Source: Lachnospiraceae bacterium XBD2001 (GTDB lineage: Bacteria > Bacillota > Clostridia > Lachnospirales > Lachnospiraceae). Taken from it: a stretch of DNA of 64,000 bases. Positions 7,599-16,732 of this stretch are shown piece by piece. The position numbers were made by a program, and so were the translations under genes. The notes under the pieces are model-generated. The model was not told the origin of the DNA. It was given only the letters and a program-made list of their open reading frames with translations, and did no database searches. How positions within the stretch are numbered: the first letter of the stretch is position 1; every line of letters starts with the position of its first letter. The DNA lies in assembly GCA_900116395.1 (NCBI GenBank), contig FPAN01000003.1, positions 62,001 to 126,000 on the forward strand. Reading direction: 5' to 3'.

Positions 7599-9421
7599 TG
7601 TCAATGCAGATTTCGGATCTTGTAAATCAATATCAGAACTCTCTTGCGGCAGGAAGCGAGATTTCCACCAAGACCAAGGGAGTGGAGCAGTTGGTTTCTA
7701 CCGTCTCTACCTTGAAGGAGGGACAGGTCTTCGAAGGCACGGTGAATTCCATTAAGAATGGCACCGTGATTCTTGGACTTAGCAGCGGCCAGAACATTAC
7801 CGCCCGCCTAGACAAGGGAATCCAATTGTTACAGGGTCAGTCTGTGTTTTTCCAGGTGAAGTCCAACGAGGGTGGCTTAATCCAGATTAAGCCGATTTCT
7901 ACCGGATTCACCAATAATCCAACCTTATTGAATGCGCTGGATGCAGCCAATCTTCCGGTGAATGAGAAAACCTTAAATATGGTAAATGCCATGATGAAGG
8001 AACAGATGCCAATCGATGCCAAAAGCGTTGCGGACATGTCCCGTCAGGTTATCCAGCATCCCAATGCGGATGTGGGTACGGTGGTGTCACTCAATAAGCT
8101 TGGCATTCCGGTGACGGATGGAATGGCGGCACAGTTCGAAAATTACAGGAACAGTGAAGGTGCAATCTTAAAAACCGTGGATGATCTTGCCATGGAGATT
8201 CCCACCCTATTGGACGGGGAAGAGGTCTCCAAGGAGACGGTGCTTACCTTCCAGAAGGAGCTTGTGGAGTCGGTATTCCAGGAGAAGCAGGATGTGGTCA
8301 TGACCCAGGCCGGTTTGCAGACAGTATCTGCGGAATCGGAGGGCATCACACCAAATTTTGCCGGAACCCAGGCACAGGAGCTGATGGAACAGATGAGTTC
8401 CCTAGAAGCGAAGCCGACCGAGGCAACAGGGAATCCGAATGTTGCTTCTACAACAAAAGGCGACATCCCGGTGGCTTACGAGATTATGATCGAAGGCGAC
8501 GACGCGACAGCAGAGGAAGTGAAGAACACCGATGCTTTTGGCAAGCTGGTGGCCGAGCTGGAAGAGCAGTCCTTCGAAAAGGGCAGTCTTGGTAATGCAT
8601 TGAATCCGAAGGCTTATCAGGAGTTGAATGAGCTTGTGCGTCAGTGGCCGTCCTTTTCTGAGATGAATAAGGAGAGCTTCGATATTTCCGGTAATCTGAA
8701 TAAACAGCTTCCGGTGGCAGAGCTTTTGAAGCAGGTCACGGAATACATGGAGAGAAACACCGCCATGACCAAGGCGGATGTGATGCGCTTTATCAAGTCC
8801 GATGCATTCCGAGGCTTGACCAAAGAGTTATTTGCCAAGGAATGGACGCTAGAACCGACGGACTTAACCAAGCCCGGCAAGATTGATGAACTCTATCAGA
8901 AAATCAATCAGGATACGGAACGCTTACAGCAGGCGGCACATCGGGTAACGGATAGTAGCAATGCGGTGACCCAAACCGCTGCCGGAATCCGGGACAATCT
9001 GTCTTTTATCCATGAAGTGAACCAGATGATGACCTATGTGCAGCTGCCGTTGCAATTGAACGGCCAGCATACCACCGGGGATTTGTATGTTTATACCAAT
9101 CGGAAGCATACCCGTGGAGAAGATGACGAGGTCAGTGCCTTTCTGCATTTTGATTTGGATCATTTGGGCTCTACGGATATTTCCGTGAAGATGAAGCACA
9201 AAGATGTGAAGACCCAGTTCTATCTGGAGGATGAGATTTCTTTCCAGCTGGTGCAGAGCAACATTCATATCTTGGAGGAGAAGCTGAATAACTTAGGTTA
9301 TAACTGCAAGGTGGATGTAATCAATGACTCCAACGAAGTGAACTTCGTGGAGGATTTCCTGATGAAGGATTCGAAGACCGGTGGAAGCATTCAGCGGTAT
9401 TCCTTCGATGTGAGAGCGTAG
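7598..9421 (+). CDS. FliK-like (YlqG-type) hook-length-control homologue
   Basis: 607 residues, no signal peptide. The N-terminal 110 residues form a beta-rich module (GQVFEGTVNSIKNGTVILGL). A long middle part is low in conserved motifs. The C-terminal 140 residues resemble the FliK/Flg_hook C-terminal domain: leading QLPLQLNGQHTTGDLYVYT, then AFLHFDLDHLGSTDISVKM and the helix VQSNIHILEEKLNNLGYNCKVDVI. In Bacillus subtilis the same interval (after rnhB) holds ylqG and ylqH, homologues of FliK and FlhB. The next gene here is indeed FlhB-like. Its role outside the flagellar operons is not established; it could set export-substrate choice. Similarity is judged by eye. Confidence 0.6.
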   Translation: MSMQISDLVNQYQNSLAAGSEISTKTKGVEQLVSTVSTLKEGQVFEGTVNSIKNGTVILGLSSGQNITARLDKGIQLLQGQSVFFQVKSNEGGLIQIKPISTGFTNNPTLLNALDAANLPVNEKTLNMVNAMMKEQMPIDAKSVADMSRQVIQHPNADVGTVVSLNKLGIPVTDGMAAQFENYRNSEGAILKTVDDLAMEIPTLLDGEEVSKETVLTFQKELVESVFQEKQDVVMTQAGLQTVSAESEGITPNFAGTQAQELMEQMSSLEAKPTEATGNPNVASTTKGDIPVAYEIMIEGDDATAEEVKNTDAFGKLVAELEEQSFEKGSLGNALNPKAYQELNELVRQWPSFSEMNKESFDISGNLNKQLPVAELLKQVTEYMERNTAMTKADVMRFIKSDAFRGLTKELFAKEWTLEPTDLTKPGKIDELYQKINQDTERLQQAAHRVTDSSNAVTQTAAGIRDNLSFIHEVNQMMTYVQLPLQLNGQHTTGDLYVYTNRKHTRGEDDEVSAFLHFDLDHLGSTDISVKMKHKDVKTQFYLEDEISFQLVQSNIHILEEKLNNLGYNCKVDVINDSNEVNFVEDFLMKDSKTGGSIQRYSFDVRA

Positions 9422-9430
9422 GTGAGGGGA

Positions 9431-9727
9431 ATGGACCAGAAGGATTTTGACAAAAACAAAACGGCCGTGGCGCTCTCCTACGAAGCCGGAGATGAGGCGC
9501 CGAAGATCTTAGCCAGCGGCAAAGGTGCGGTGGCAGAGCGTATTATTGCGGCGGCCAAGGAGCATGACGTTCCGTTTTACAAAGACGATAAGTTGGCAGA
9601 GACCCTTGCGAAGCTGGAAATCGGCGATGCCATTCCACCGGATTTGTATGAGGTGGTTGCCCAAATTCTTGTCTTTGTTGACGGTATGGACAAGGTGCGC
9701 CAGAAGTTATCGGATCACGATCGATGA
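9431..9727 (+). CDS. FlhB C-terminal-domain paralogue (FlhX/YlqH type)
   Basis: 98 residues. It matches the cytosolic C-terminal domain of the flagellar export-switch protein FlhB beginning just after the NPTH self-cleavage site: TAVALSYEAGDEAPKILASG, then AKEHDVPFYKDDKLAETLAK and IPPDLYEVVAQILVFV. The membrane part and the NPTH motif are absent, so it would resemble the free FlhB C-terminal fragment. The ATG at 9431 is preferred over a GTG at 9422 because AGGTGAGG lies a few bases upstream. It directly follows the FliK-like gene, the natural functional partner. Confidence 0.82.
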   Translation: MDQKDFDKNKTAVALSYEAGDEAPKILASGKGAVAERIIAAAKEHDVPFYKDDKLAETLAKLEIGDAIPPDLYEVVAQILVFVDGMDKVRQKLSDHDR

Positions 9728-9743
9728 TAGTTAGGAGCAGGTA

Positions 9744-10109
9744 TTGGAGAACTTACGTAAAAAAGGCGGCGCTTATGAAAGTCGTGCCGCAGAGTATCTG
9801 ACTGCGCAAGGATATCAGATTATCGAACATAACTTCCATTGCAGAATGGGAGAGATTGATTTGATCGCGCGGGACGGTACATACCTGGTTTTTGTGGAAG
9901 TGAAGTATCGTGCCACGGCGGCCAAGGGCATGCCGGCGGAAGCGGTAAGTTACAGCAAGCAGCGCAAGATTTGTGCGGCGGCGGCTTACTATTTGATGAA
10001 GCATGGCTACATGGAGAATGTTTCGGTACGATTTGATGTAATAGCAATTTTGGGAGAGGACATTTCATTGATTCAAAATGCCTTCCCGTATATAGGATAT
10101 GGACGATGA
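9744..10109 (+). CDS. yraN: YraN family (UPF0102) endonuclease-fold protein
   Basis: 121 residues with the family core: GAYESRAAEYLTAQGYQIIE, then MGEIDLIARDGTYLVFVEVK, which corresponds to the PD-(D/E)XK-like nuclease fold. No biochemical function is firmly established for the family. The TTG start at 9744 has AGGAG (9733-9737) upstream. The stop overlaps the next ATG (ATGA), so translation is coupled to pgeF. It lies next to rnhB and the FlhX gene, as in many Firmicutes. Confidence 0.93.
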   Translation: MENLRKKGGAYESRAAEYLTAQGYQIIEHNFHCRMGEIDLIARDGTYLVFVEVKYRATAAKGMPAEAVSYSKQRKICAAAAYYLMKHGYMENVSVRFDVIAILGEDISLIQNAFPYIGYGR

Positions 10110-10990
10110 AGTATAAGAACGACAAACAGATTTTTACAACAATAGGACATGATTTCGGGGGAGCAGAAGAACTCCCTCTTTTGACGTTTGATCTCTTGAA
10201 TGGATTAGAAGGATTCCGTCATTGCTTTACCACCCGCAAGGGCGGTGTCAGCCAGGGCGTGTATGAGAGTTTGAACCTTAGTTTTACCAGAGGAGACGAT
10301 AAGGAAGCAGTGTTGGAGAATTACCGCAGAGTTGCTTCCTATTTCGGTAAGGAGCCGGACGATATTGTCACCAGTGACCAGACCCATACCACTACCGTAC
10401 ACGAAGTGGGACGGCCGGCTTCCGGCTTTGGTGTTACCAGACCACGGGCTTATTCCGATGTAGACGGTTTGATTACCAACACACCGGGTGTTGTACTTGC
10501 AACATTTTATGCGGACTGTGTTCCGTTGTATTTTGTGGATCCGGTACATCGTGCCATTGGATTATCCCATTCCGGTTGGCGTGGAACCGTTGGCCGTATG
10601 GCGAAGGCAACACTGTCAGAGATGAACTTACATTACGGTACCAATCCGGAGGATGTGTACGCGGCAATCGGTCCTTCGATCTGTAAGGATTGCTATGAGG
10701 TTTCCAGTGATGTTGCGGAAGCTTTTTCCGATGCTTTCCCGAATCATCCGGAGATTTTAGAAGATAAGGGATTCCCTTACGGACACACTTCCAATGAGGT
10801 ATTAGATCACAAATACCAGTTGGATTTGTGGAGAGCCAATGAAGTGGTGCTGTTAGAGTGTGGCGTGAAGGCAGAACATATTGCGGTAACCAATGTATGT
10901 ACCTGTTGTAATCCCAACGAACTGTTTTCCCATCGTATCATGGGAGCGAAGCGCGGTAACTTAGGCGCATTTTTGATGATTGAGGAGTAG
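10106..10990 (+). CDS. pgeF: PgeF/YlmD family (multi-copper polyphenol oxidase-like) purine nucleoside enzyme
   Basis: 294 residues of the YfiH/LACC1 family. Family members act on purine nucleosides (phosphorolysis, deamination), and E. coli PgeF corrects peptidoglycan precursors in which serine replaces L-alanine. Seen here: CFTTRKGGVSQGVYESLNLS near the N-terminus, the metal-site elements DQTHTTTVHE, YADCVPLYFVD and LSHSGWRGTVG, and the C-terminal CTCCNPNELFSHR. Overlaps yraN by 4 bases. Which of the family reactions matters here cannot be told from sequence. Confidence 0.88.
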   Translation: MKYKNDKQIFTTIGHDFGGAEELPLLTFDLLNGLEGFRHCFTTRKGGVSQGVYESLNLSFTRGDDKEAVLENYRRVASYFGKEPDDIVTSDQTHTTTVHEVGRPASGFGVTRPRAYSDVDGLITNTPGVVLATFYADCVPLYFVDPVHRAIGLSHSGWRGTVGRMAKATLSEMNLHYGTNPEDVYAAIGPSICKDCYEVSSDVAEAFSDAFPNHPEILEDKGFPYGHTSNEVLDHKYQLDLWRANEVVLLECGVKAEHIAVTNVCTCCNPNELFSHRIMGAKRGNLGAFLMIEE

Positions 10991-10994
10991 TTTG

Positions 10995-12350
10995 ATGTCA
11001 GATGTAACACATATGATTGCCAGTATTGCGACGGATTCGCCGGCAGACCGTGCCGGCATGCAACCGGGGGAGCAGGTCCTAGCAATCAATGGACATGAAC
11101 TCAAAGATATTTTCGATTACCATTATTATTCCGATGATGAAGAACTGGAAATCCGGGTGAAGGGGGCAGACGGGGAGACAAAAATGTACCACCTGACCAA
11201 GGAGCTTGGAGAGGATTTGGGCCTTGTTTTCGAGAACGGTTTGATGGATGATTACCGTTCCTGTCATAACAAGTGTATGTTCTGCTTCATCGACCAGATG
11301 CCAAAAGGCATGCGAGAGACCTTGTATTTTAAGGATGATGATACAAGACTTTCTTTCCTGCAGGGCAATTATGTAACCCTCACCAATATGAAAGAAGCGG
11401 ATTTGCAGCGCGTGATTGATTATCATTTGGCGCCGATTAATATCTCCGTCCATGCCACCAATCCGGAACTGCGTTGTCGGATGCTGCACAACCGTTTTGC
11501 AGGAGATATTCTTGATAAGATTCAGAAAATCCACGATGCCGGCCTGGAGATGAATTCCCAGGTGGTGCTGTGCAAGGGCATTAACGACGGAGAAGAGTTG
11601 GATCGAACCATCGGTGATCTGTTTCAGTTCCATCCGCTGATGGAGAGCTTATCCATCGTTCCGGTTGGACTGACCAAGTACCGTGACGGGTTAGAACCGC
11701 TAGAGCCTTTTGAAAAAGAGGATGCTAGGGCGGTCATTGAGATTATTGAAAAGTGGCAGAAGAAGAGCTTCGAAATCTATGGAGATCACTTCGTGCAGGC
11801 GTCGGACGAATGGTATCTGATCGCGGAGTTACCGCTTCCGGAGGCAGAACGTTACGACGGATACATTCAGTTGGAGAATGGTGTAGGCATGCTTCGCCTG
11901 TTGCATGACGAGTTCTATGAGGCTTTGGCTCATGCCCATAAGTTCTTATGGAAGAAGCGGGAAGTGTCTATGGCATCCGGTAAGCTGGCAGCTCCGTTTA
12001 TTGAGCAGATGAGTCGTGATTTCGAGAAGAAGTTCCCGAAGATTAAGATTCACAACTACACCATCATCAATCATTTCTTCGGTGAGCGCATTACGGTGAG
12101 TGGTCTGATTACCGGTCAGGATCTGATGGAACAGTTAAAAGATAAAGAGCTTGGAAGTATGCTGTATTTGCCTTCGAATATGCTTCGTATGGGAGAGAAT
12201 GTTTTCCTGGATGACGTGACGGTTGAGCAGGTGGAGGATTCTTTACAAGTACCTATCGATATTGTAAAATCAAGCGGCGGGGACTTTGTGGAGGCATTAT
12301 TGCGTCCGCATCACGATACTACCCGTAACAATATTATCGATAAGAAATAG
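10995..12350 (+). CDS. DUF512 radical-SAM-like protein with N-terminal PDZ domain
   Basis: 451 residues. An N-terminal PDZ-like domain (SPADRAGMQPGEQVLAINGH) is followed by CHNKCMFCFIDQMPKGM, a CxxxCxxC cluster of radical-SAM type at about residues 88-95, and then the DUF512 region. The family lies beside der and plsY in most Clostridia, in this same order, but no activity is firmly known. The start at 10995 is chosen because GAGGAG stands 7 nt upstream and overlaps the pgeF stop region; a TTG at 10980 would lie inside pgeF. An Fe-S enzyme in RNA or ribosome modification would fit the neighbourhood, but this is speculation. Confidence 0.85.
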   Translation: MSDVTHMIASIATDSPADRAGMQPGEQVLAINGHELKDIFDYHYYSDDEELEIRVKGADGETKMYHLTKELGEDLGLVFENGLMDDYRSCHNKCMFCFIDQMPKGMRETLYFKDDDTRLSFLQGNYVTLTNMKEADLQRVIDYHLAPINISVHATNPELRCRMLHNRFAGDILDKIQKIHDAGLEMNSQVVLCKGINDGEELDRTIGDLFQFHPLMESLSIVPVGLTKYRDGLEPLEPFEKEDARAVIEIIEKWQKKSFEIYGDHFVQASDEWYLIAELPLPEAERYDGYIQLENGVGMLRLLHDEFYEALAHAHKFLWKKREVSMASGKLAAPFIEQMSRDFEKKFPKIKIHNYTIINHFFGERITVSGLITGQDLMEQLKDKELGSMLYLPSNMLRMGENVFLDDVTVEQVEDSLQVPIDIVKSSGGDFVEALLRPHHDTTRNNIIDKK

Positions 12351-12377
12351 ATTTTTTATAGAAAGAACAGGTGACAT

Positions 12378-13706
12378 ATGAGTAAACCGGTTGTTGCAAT
12401 TGTTGGTCGACCGAATGTTGGAAAATCAACATTGTTTAACGCGTTAGCGGGAGAGCGTATTTCCATCGTGAAGGATACTCCCGGTGTAACCAGAGACCGT
12501 ATTTATGCGGATGTAAGCTGGTTAGACAAAGATTTTACCATGATTGATACCGGCGGTATTGAGCCGGACAGCAAAGATATTATTTTAAGCCAGATGCGGG
12601 AGCAGGCCCAGATTGCCATTGATACGGCAGACGTCATCATCTTCCTGGTAGATGTTCGTCAAGGCTTGGTAGATTCCGATGCGAAGGTTGCGGATATGCT
12701 GCGCAGATCCAATAAGCCGGTGGTTCTGGTTGTAAATAAGGTGGACGATTTCGATAAGCTCATGCCGGATGTGTATGAATTCTACAACCTTGGAATCGGC
12801 GATCCTCATCCGGTATCCGCTGCATCCTTACTTGGATTCGGTGATATGCTGGATGCGGTGATTGAGTACTTCCCGGAGCATAATGCTTCCGAAGCAGAGG
12901 AAGAGATTCCGAAGATTGCCATTATCGGTAAGCCGAATGTTGGTAAGTCCTCTTTGGTGAATAAGCTGGTTGGCGAGGATCGGGTGATTGTATCCGATAT
13001 CGCAGGAACTACCCGTGATGCGGTAGATACCAAGGTGAAGTTCCACGGTAAGGAATATATTTTTATCGATACCGCCGGACTTCGTCGTAAGAGCAAGATT
13101 AAGGAAGAACTGGAGCGTTACAGTATCATCCGTGCAGTTGCAGCGGTTGAGAAGGCAGACGTGGTTCTTCTAATGATTGATGCTACGGAAGGCGTTACCG
13201 AGCAGGATGCGAAGATTGCCGGTATTGCCCATGAGCGTGGCAAGGGTATCATTATCTGCGTGAATAAGTGGGATGCCATCGACAAGACAGACAAGACCAT
13301 GAAGGAGCATACCAACAAGATTCGTCAGATTCTAAGCTTCATGCCGTATGCAGAGATTCTGTTTATCTCTGTTGCAACGGGCCAGCGCTTAGGTAAGATT
13401 TATGAGATGATTGATGTGGTGTTGGAGAACAATGCGATGCGTGTCCAGACCGGTGTCCTGAATGAAATCGTCGCAGAGGCGGTTTCCTTACAGCAGCCGC
13501 CGTCAGATAAGGGACGTCGCCTGAAGATTTACTACACCACACAGGTGGCAGTGAAGCCACCGACATTTGTTATTTTCGTCAATGATAAGGAATTAATGCA
13601 CTTTTCCTATGTGCGTTATTTGGAGAACCGCATCCGTGATGCCTTTGGTTTCCGCGGAACAGCTCTTCGCTTTATAACTAGAGAGAGGAAGGAAGACGAC
13701 AAATGA
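12378..13706 (+). CDS. der: Double-domain GTPase Der (EngA)
   Basis: 442 residues: two tandem GTPase domains with P-loops [12 protein letters not shown] (residues 9-20) and [12 protein letters not shown] (about 184), G4 motifs NKVD and NKWD, and a C-terminal KH-like domain ending in the basic segment [12 protein letters not shown]. Essential for 50S assembly. Its stop codon overlaps the plsY start (ATGA). Confidence 0.98.
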   Translation: MSKPVVAIVGRPNVGKSTLFNALAGERISIVKDTPGVTRDRIYADVSWLDKDFTMIDTGGIEPDSKDIILSQMREQAQIAIDTADVIIFLVDVRQGLVDSDAKVADMLRRSNKPVVLVVNKVDDFDKLMPDVYEFYNLGIGDPHPVSAASLLGFGDMLDAVIEYFPEHNASEAEEEIPKIAIIGKPNVGKSSLVNKLVGEDRVIVSDIAGTTRDAVDTKVKFHGKEYIFIDTAGLRRKSKIKEELERYSIIRAVAAVEKADVVLLMIDATEGVTEQDAKIAGIAHERGKGIIICVNKWDAIDKTDKTMKEHTNKIRQILSFMPYAEILFISVATGQRLGKIYEMIDVVLENNAMRVQTGVLNEIVAEAVSLQQPPSDKGRRLKIYYTTQVAVKPPTFVIFVNDKELMHFSYVRYLENRIRDAFGFRGTALRFITRERKEDDK

Positions 13707-14371
13707 TTATAGAGAGATTGGTTTCTCTGGGGATTGGCTACGTATGTGGCATGTTTGTATCGGGGTACTTGTTGGGTAAGGCGAAACACGTGGATTTGCG
13801 GAAGCACGGAAGTGGTAATATCGGAACCACCAACACCTTAAGAGTATTGGGTGTTCCATATGCGGTTCTGACTTTACTGTGCGATGTGTTGAAGGCAATT
13901 TTGGCTGCGGTTATCGTATGGTTGATTTTCCACGGACGCATTACGGACGTAAACGCACAGAACCTGTTGATGCTTTATGCTGCGGCAGGCGCTGTATTGG
14001 GACATGATTTCCCATGCGTCATGAAGTTCAAAGGTGGCAAGGGCGTTGCCACAACACTTGGATTGTTACTTGCAATTTTTCCGAAGGCCTTCTGGATTGA
14101 GGCGGTGGTATTCATCGGCCTGGTAGCGTTATTCCGCTATGTATCCTTAGGCTCCATTATTGCGTTACTTACCTTCTTGGCACAGGTGATTGTATTCGGT
14201 ATTTTGGACGGCTCTTATGCTACCAATCCGTACTACCTGGAGATGACTGTGATTGTGGGATTTTTGGTTGCATTATCCATTTTCTTACATCGCAGCAATG
14301 TGAAAAGACTACTGAGCGGAACTGAGAACAAATTCACGTTCCATCCGAAGAAAGTGAACGAAGGAGAATAA
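13703..14371 (+). CDS. plsY: Acyl-phosphate:glycerol-3-phosphate acyltransferase PlsY
   Basis: 222 residues, a polytopic membrane protein. The three PlsY motifs are present: [17 protein letters not shown], the loop [14 protein letters not shown] and the later segment near [18 protein letters not shown]. It moves the acyl group from acyl-phosphate to glycerol-3-phosphate at the inner face of the membrane. The acyl-phosphate maker PlsX is encoded at 51.7 kb, and the glycerol-3-phosphate maker GpsA follows immediately, so three steps of phospholipid synthesis are in this window. Confidence 0.97.
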   Translation: MIIERLVSLGIGYVCGMFVSGYLLGKAKHVDLRKHGSGNIGTTNTLRVLGVPYAVLTLLCDVLKAILAAVIVWLIFHGRITDVNAQNLLMLYAAAGAVLGHDFPCVMKFKGGKGVATTLGLLLAIFPKAFWIEAVVFIGLVALFRYVSLGSIIALLTFLAQVIVFGILDGSYATNPYYLEMTVIVGFLVALSIFLHRSNVKRLLSGTENKFTFHPKKVNEGE

Positions 14372-14373
14372 TT

Positions 14374-15384
14374 ATGGCAGAAGTCTCCGTCATCGGAGCA
14401 GGAAGCTGGGGCACCGCCTTGGCTTCTGTTTTGTGTAAAAACGGACATAATACAACGCTTTGGTCCCATCGTCAGTCTCAAGTGGACCAACTGAACGAGA
14501 CCAGAGAGAACGATAAGCTTCCGGGCTTTATTCTTCCGGAGGAGTTGACATTTACCGCTTCCTTGGAAGATGCGGTAAAAGATAAGGATTTGATTATCTT
14601 AGCGGTTCCTTCCACGGCAACCCGTGAGACCGCACATAAGATGCAGGGACTACTTCCGGAGGGACAGCGTATTGTTACGGTGGCCAAGGGAATCGAGGAG
14701 GCAACCCTCTATACCCAGTGCGAAATCATCTCCGAGGAATTGCCGGAGGCGACGGTTGGTGTATTAAGCGGTCCGTCTCATGCAGAAGAAGTAGTGGAAG
14801 GTCTTCCCACATTGGTGGTTGCCGGTGCGAAGGATCGTATGCTGGCACTTTTGACACAGGAAGTCTTCATGAACGAGAACTTCCGCGTGTATGTAAGCCC
14901 GGACGTGAAGGGCATTGAGCTGGGCGGCTCCTTGAAGAATGTCATTGCGCTGGCTGCCGGAATGTGCGATGGTTTGGGATTCGGTGATAATGCTAAGGCT
15001 GCACTGATTACCCGTGGTGTGAAGGAGATTACTTCCCTTGCAGTTGCCATGGGCGGCATGTTTGAAACGGTGAACGGATTAACCGGTATCGGTGACTTGA
15101 TTGTAACCTGTTCTTCGAGACACAGCCGCAACCGCAAGGCCGGTGTGTTGATTGGACAGGGCATGGATGTAGATACGGCAATGAAGGAAGTTCGCATGGT
15201 GGTGGAAGGTGTTTATTCCGCCAAGGCTGCATTAGCCCTTGGTCGCAAGTACGACGTGGAGCTTCCGATTATCGAGCAGGTGAATGCCGTGTTATTCGAC
15301 GGAGCCTCTGCGAAGGATGCGGTTGAGACCTTGATGACCCGCAACAAAAAGGCGGAGTCGGAATTATTATCATGGAATTCGTGA
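14374..15384 (+). CDS. gpsA: Glycerol-3-phosphate dehydrogenase (NAD(P)+)
   Basis: 336 residues. The N-terminal Rossmann motif is VIGAGSWGTALASVL; the catalytic region shows LSGPSHAEEV, GGSLKNVIALAAGMCDGLG with the conserved lysine, and NGLTGIGDLIVTCSSRHSRN. It reduces dihydroxyacetone phosphate to sn-glycerol-3-phosphate for PlsY, whose gene ends 2 nt upstream. A standard member. Confidence 0.97.
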   Translation: MAEVSVIGAGSWGTALASVLCKNGHNTTLWSHRQSQVDQLNETRENDKLPGFILPEELTFTASLEDAVKDKDLIILAVPSTATRETAHKMQGLLPEGQRIVTVAKGIEEATLYTQCEIISEELPEATVGVLSGPSHAEEVVEGLPTLVVAGAKDRMLALLTQEVFMNENFRVYVSPDVKGIELGGSLKNVIALAAGMCDGLGFGDNAKAALITRGVKEITSLAVAMGGMFETVNGLTGIGDLIVTCSSRHSRNRKAGVLIGQGMDVDTAMKEVRMVVEGVYSAKAALALGRKYDVELPIIEQVNAVLFDGASAKDAVETLMTRNKKAESELLSWNS

Positions 15385-15399
15385 TGGAGAACAATTATA

Positions 15400-15837
15400 A
15401 TGAAAATAGAAATTAAGAAATTAACAGACACTGCAAAGATTCCGGAGCGTGGAAGCGACTATGCCGCAGGCTATGACTTGTTTGCGGATATCGAAGAAGC
15501 TTGCACCATCGAGCCGGGAGAGACCAAGATGATTGGTACCGGAATTGCAATCGCTGTTCCGGAAGGATATTTCGGCGGAATTTTTGCACGCAGTGGTTTA
15601 TCCTGCAAAGAGGGACTTCGTCCTGCAAACTGTGTAGGTGTTGTGGATGCGGATTATCGCGGTGAGGTGAAGGTTGCGCTTCATAATGACAGCAACGTTC
15701 TTCGTACGGTAGAACCGGCACAGAAAATTGCACAGTTGGTAGTTGTTCCGTTTTTGTCTTTGGAATTTGACGAGGTTGTAGCTCTTAGCGATACAGACCG
15801 CGGCGAAGGGGGATTTGGTTCTACAGGCAAGCACTAA
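15400..15837 (+). CDS. dut: dUTP diphosphatase
   Basis: 145 residues with the five dUTPase motifs: AAGYDLFADIE, ARSGLSCKEGLRPANCVGVVD (split), DYRGEVKVALHN, AQKIAQLVVVP and the C-terminal GEGGFGSTGKH lid. It hydrolyses dUTP to dUMP, keeping uracil out of DNA; uracil-DNA glycosylase is encoded at 43.2 kb. It follows gpsA after 15 nt and is probably in the same transcript. Confidence 0.96.
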   Translation: MKIEIKKLTDTAKIPERGSDYAAGYDLFADIEEACTIEPGETKMIGTGIAIAVPEGYFGGIFARSGLSCKEGLRPANCVGVVDADYRGEVKVALHNDSNVLRTVEPAQKIAQLVVVPFLSLEFDEVVALSDTDRGEGGFGSTGKH

Positions 15838-15861
15838 CAACAGGAGAAGGGGGTATTTCAC

Positions 15862-16521
15862 ATGCAACAGGATGAGATCAGAAGTCGTATGGTGAAGTTC
15901 TATGCCAGAGGGGATCGGCATGTCACCATTAATGCAACGCAGGGACACTTCGCAACCAGTCAGTCCCACATCAATTACTACATTGATGTGACCCGTCTGA
16001 AGGTACGTGTTGCGGAAGCGCAAGAGGCAGCTCGTAGCTTGCGCCAGAAGCTTTTGCACAATGTGGAGACGGTGGATACCATTGTTTGCTTAGACGGTAC
16101 GGAAGTCCTTGGGGCCTTCCTTGCACAGGAGCTGGAGAAGGGCGATTTCCGCATGACCAACAAGCATGAAACCATGTATGTGGTGGAGCCGGAAGAGAAC
16201 AGCATTCACCAGTTCATGTTCCGTGAAAATATCCGCCCATCCATTGAAGGTAAGAATATCCTTCTGTTGGTAGCAACCATGACCACCGGTGAGACCGTAA
16301 AGAAGAGTCTGGAATGTATCGAATATTATGGCGGTATCATCCAGGGTGTAGCTGCTATCTTCAGTACCACTACGGAAATTGAAGGTACCAGAGTATATCC
16401 GCTCTTTGATCAAGAAGACTTACCTGGATATGCAACCTATGCTCCACATGATTGTCCATTCTGTAAACAGGGCACACCGCTAGAGGCCATGGTAAATGCA
16501 TACGGATATTCCAAACTCTAG
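15862..16521 (+). CDS. Divergent phosphoribosyltransferase-family protein (orotate PRTase-like)
   Basis: 219 residues. The fold order resembles type I phosphoribosyltransferases: a hood-like N-terminus, DTIVCLDGTEVLGAFLAQEL, and a central strand-loop GKNILLLVATMTTGETVKKS at about residues 128-147, where true PRTases carry an acidic PRPP motif such as VVDDVxTTG. Here the two acidic residues are replaced (VATMTTG), so ordinary PRPP chemistry is doubtful. A C-terminal CPFCKQG could bind metal. It could be a regulator or salvage enzyme using the fold. It follows dut by 24 nt with a GGAGAAGGGGG ribosome site. Orotate PRTase proper would be elsewhere. Confidence 0.55.
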   Translation: MQQDEIRSRMVKFYARGDRHVTINATQGHFATSQSHINYYIDVTRLKVRVAEAQEAARSLRQKLLHNVETVDTIVCLDGTEVLGAFLAQELEKGDFRMTNKHETMYVVEPEENSIHQFMFRENIRPSIEGKNILLLVATMTTGETVKKSLECIEYYGGIIQGVAAIFSTTTEIEGTRVYPLFDQEDLPGYATYAPHDCPFCKQGTPLEAMVNAYGYSKL

Positions 16522-16615
16522 TTTTTGTTTCGTACGATAGATTTCTATAGAGTCCACCTTCCTATATAGAAAGGTGGACTCTTTTTGCGCTTTTTCGATA
16601 CGAAACAAAAACTAG
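16518..16615. repeat. 98-bp nested palindrome around the PRTase-like gene's terminator
   Basis: Perfect 17-bp outer arms (16518-16534 and 16599-16615) enclose the inner terminator hairpin 16549-16582. The left arm includes the stop codon of the upstream gene. No T run follows the outer right arm, so the outer stem is not itself a terminator. Confidence 0.8.
16549..16586 (+). terminator. Intrinsic terminator after the PRTase-like gene
   Basis: Perfect 12-bp arms (16549-16560 and 16571-16582), a 10-nt loop, then TTTT. It closes the long rnhB-dut transcription unit. Confidence 0.92.
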
Positions 16616-16633
16616 TGTTCGAAATCGGCATAA

Positions 16634-16649
16634 ACACAAGATATTGTGT
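16634..16649. promoter_or_regulatory. Operator-like palindrome upstream of scpA
   Basis: The palindrome AACACAA-GATA-TTGTGTT spans 16633-16650 and ends 6 bp before the scpA -35 box. Its 16-bp centre differs at one base from ACACWATATATTGTGT, close to the published NrdR-box form. NrdR normally uses two boxes and none is seen in proper phase, so the binder is uncertain. Confidence 0.4.
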
Positions 16650-16656
16650 TTTGGGG

Positions 16657-16685
16657 TTGAAAAATCATGGTGACCACTATATAAT
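16657..16685 (+). promoter_or_regulatory. Sigma-A type promoter for scpA-scpB
   Basis: TTGAAA (16657-16662), 17-nt spacer, TATAAT (16680-16685). The scpA ATG is 48 nt further on. Confidence 0.8.
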
Positions 16686-16732
16686 GGGTAAGTAAAAAGA
16701 AGACGGGGAACGTCTGCAAATAGGGAGTAGAA

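Noticed and set aside
10980..10994. TTG start for the DUF512 gene
   Set aside because: It lies inside pgeF, while the ATG at 10995 has a well-placed GAGGAG.
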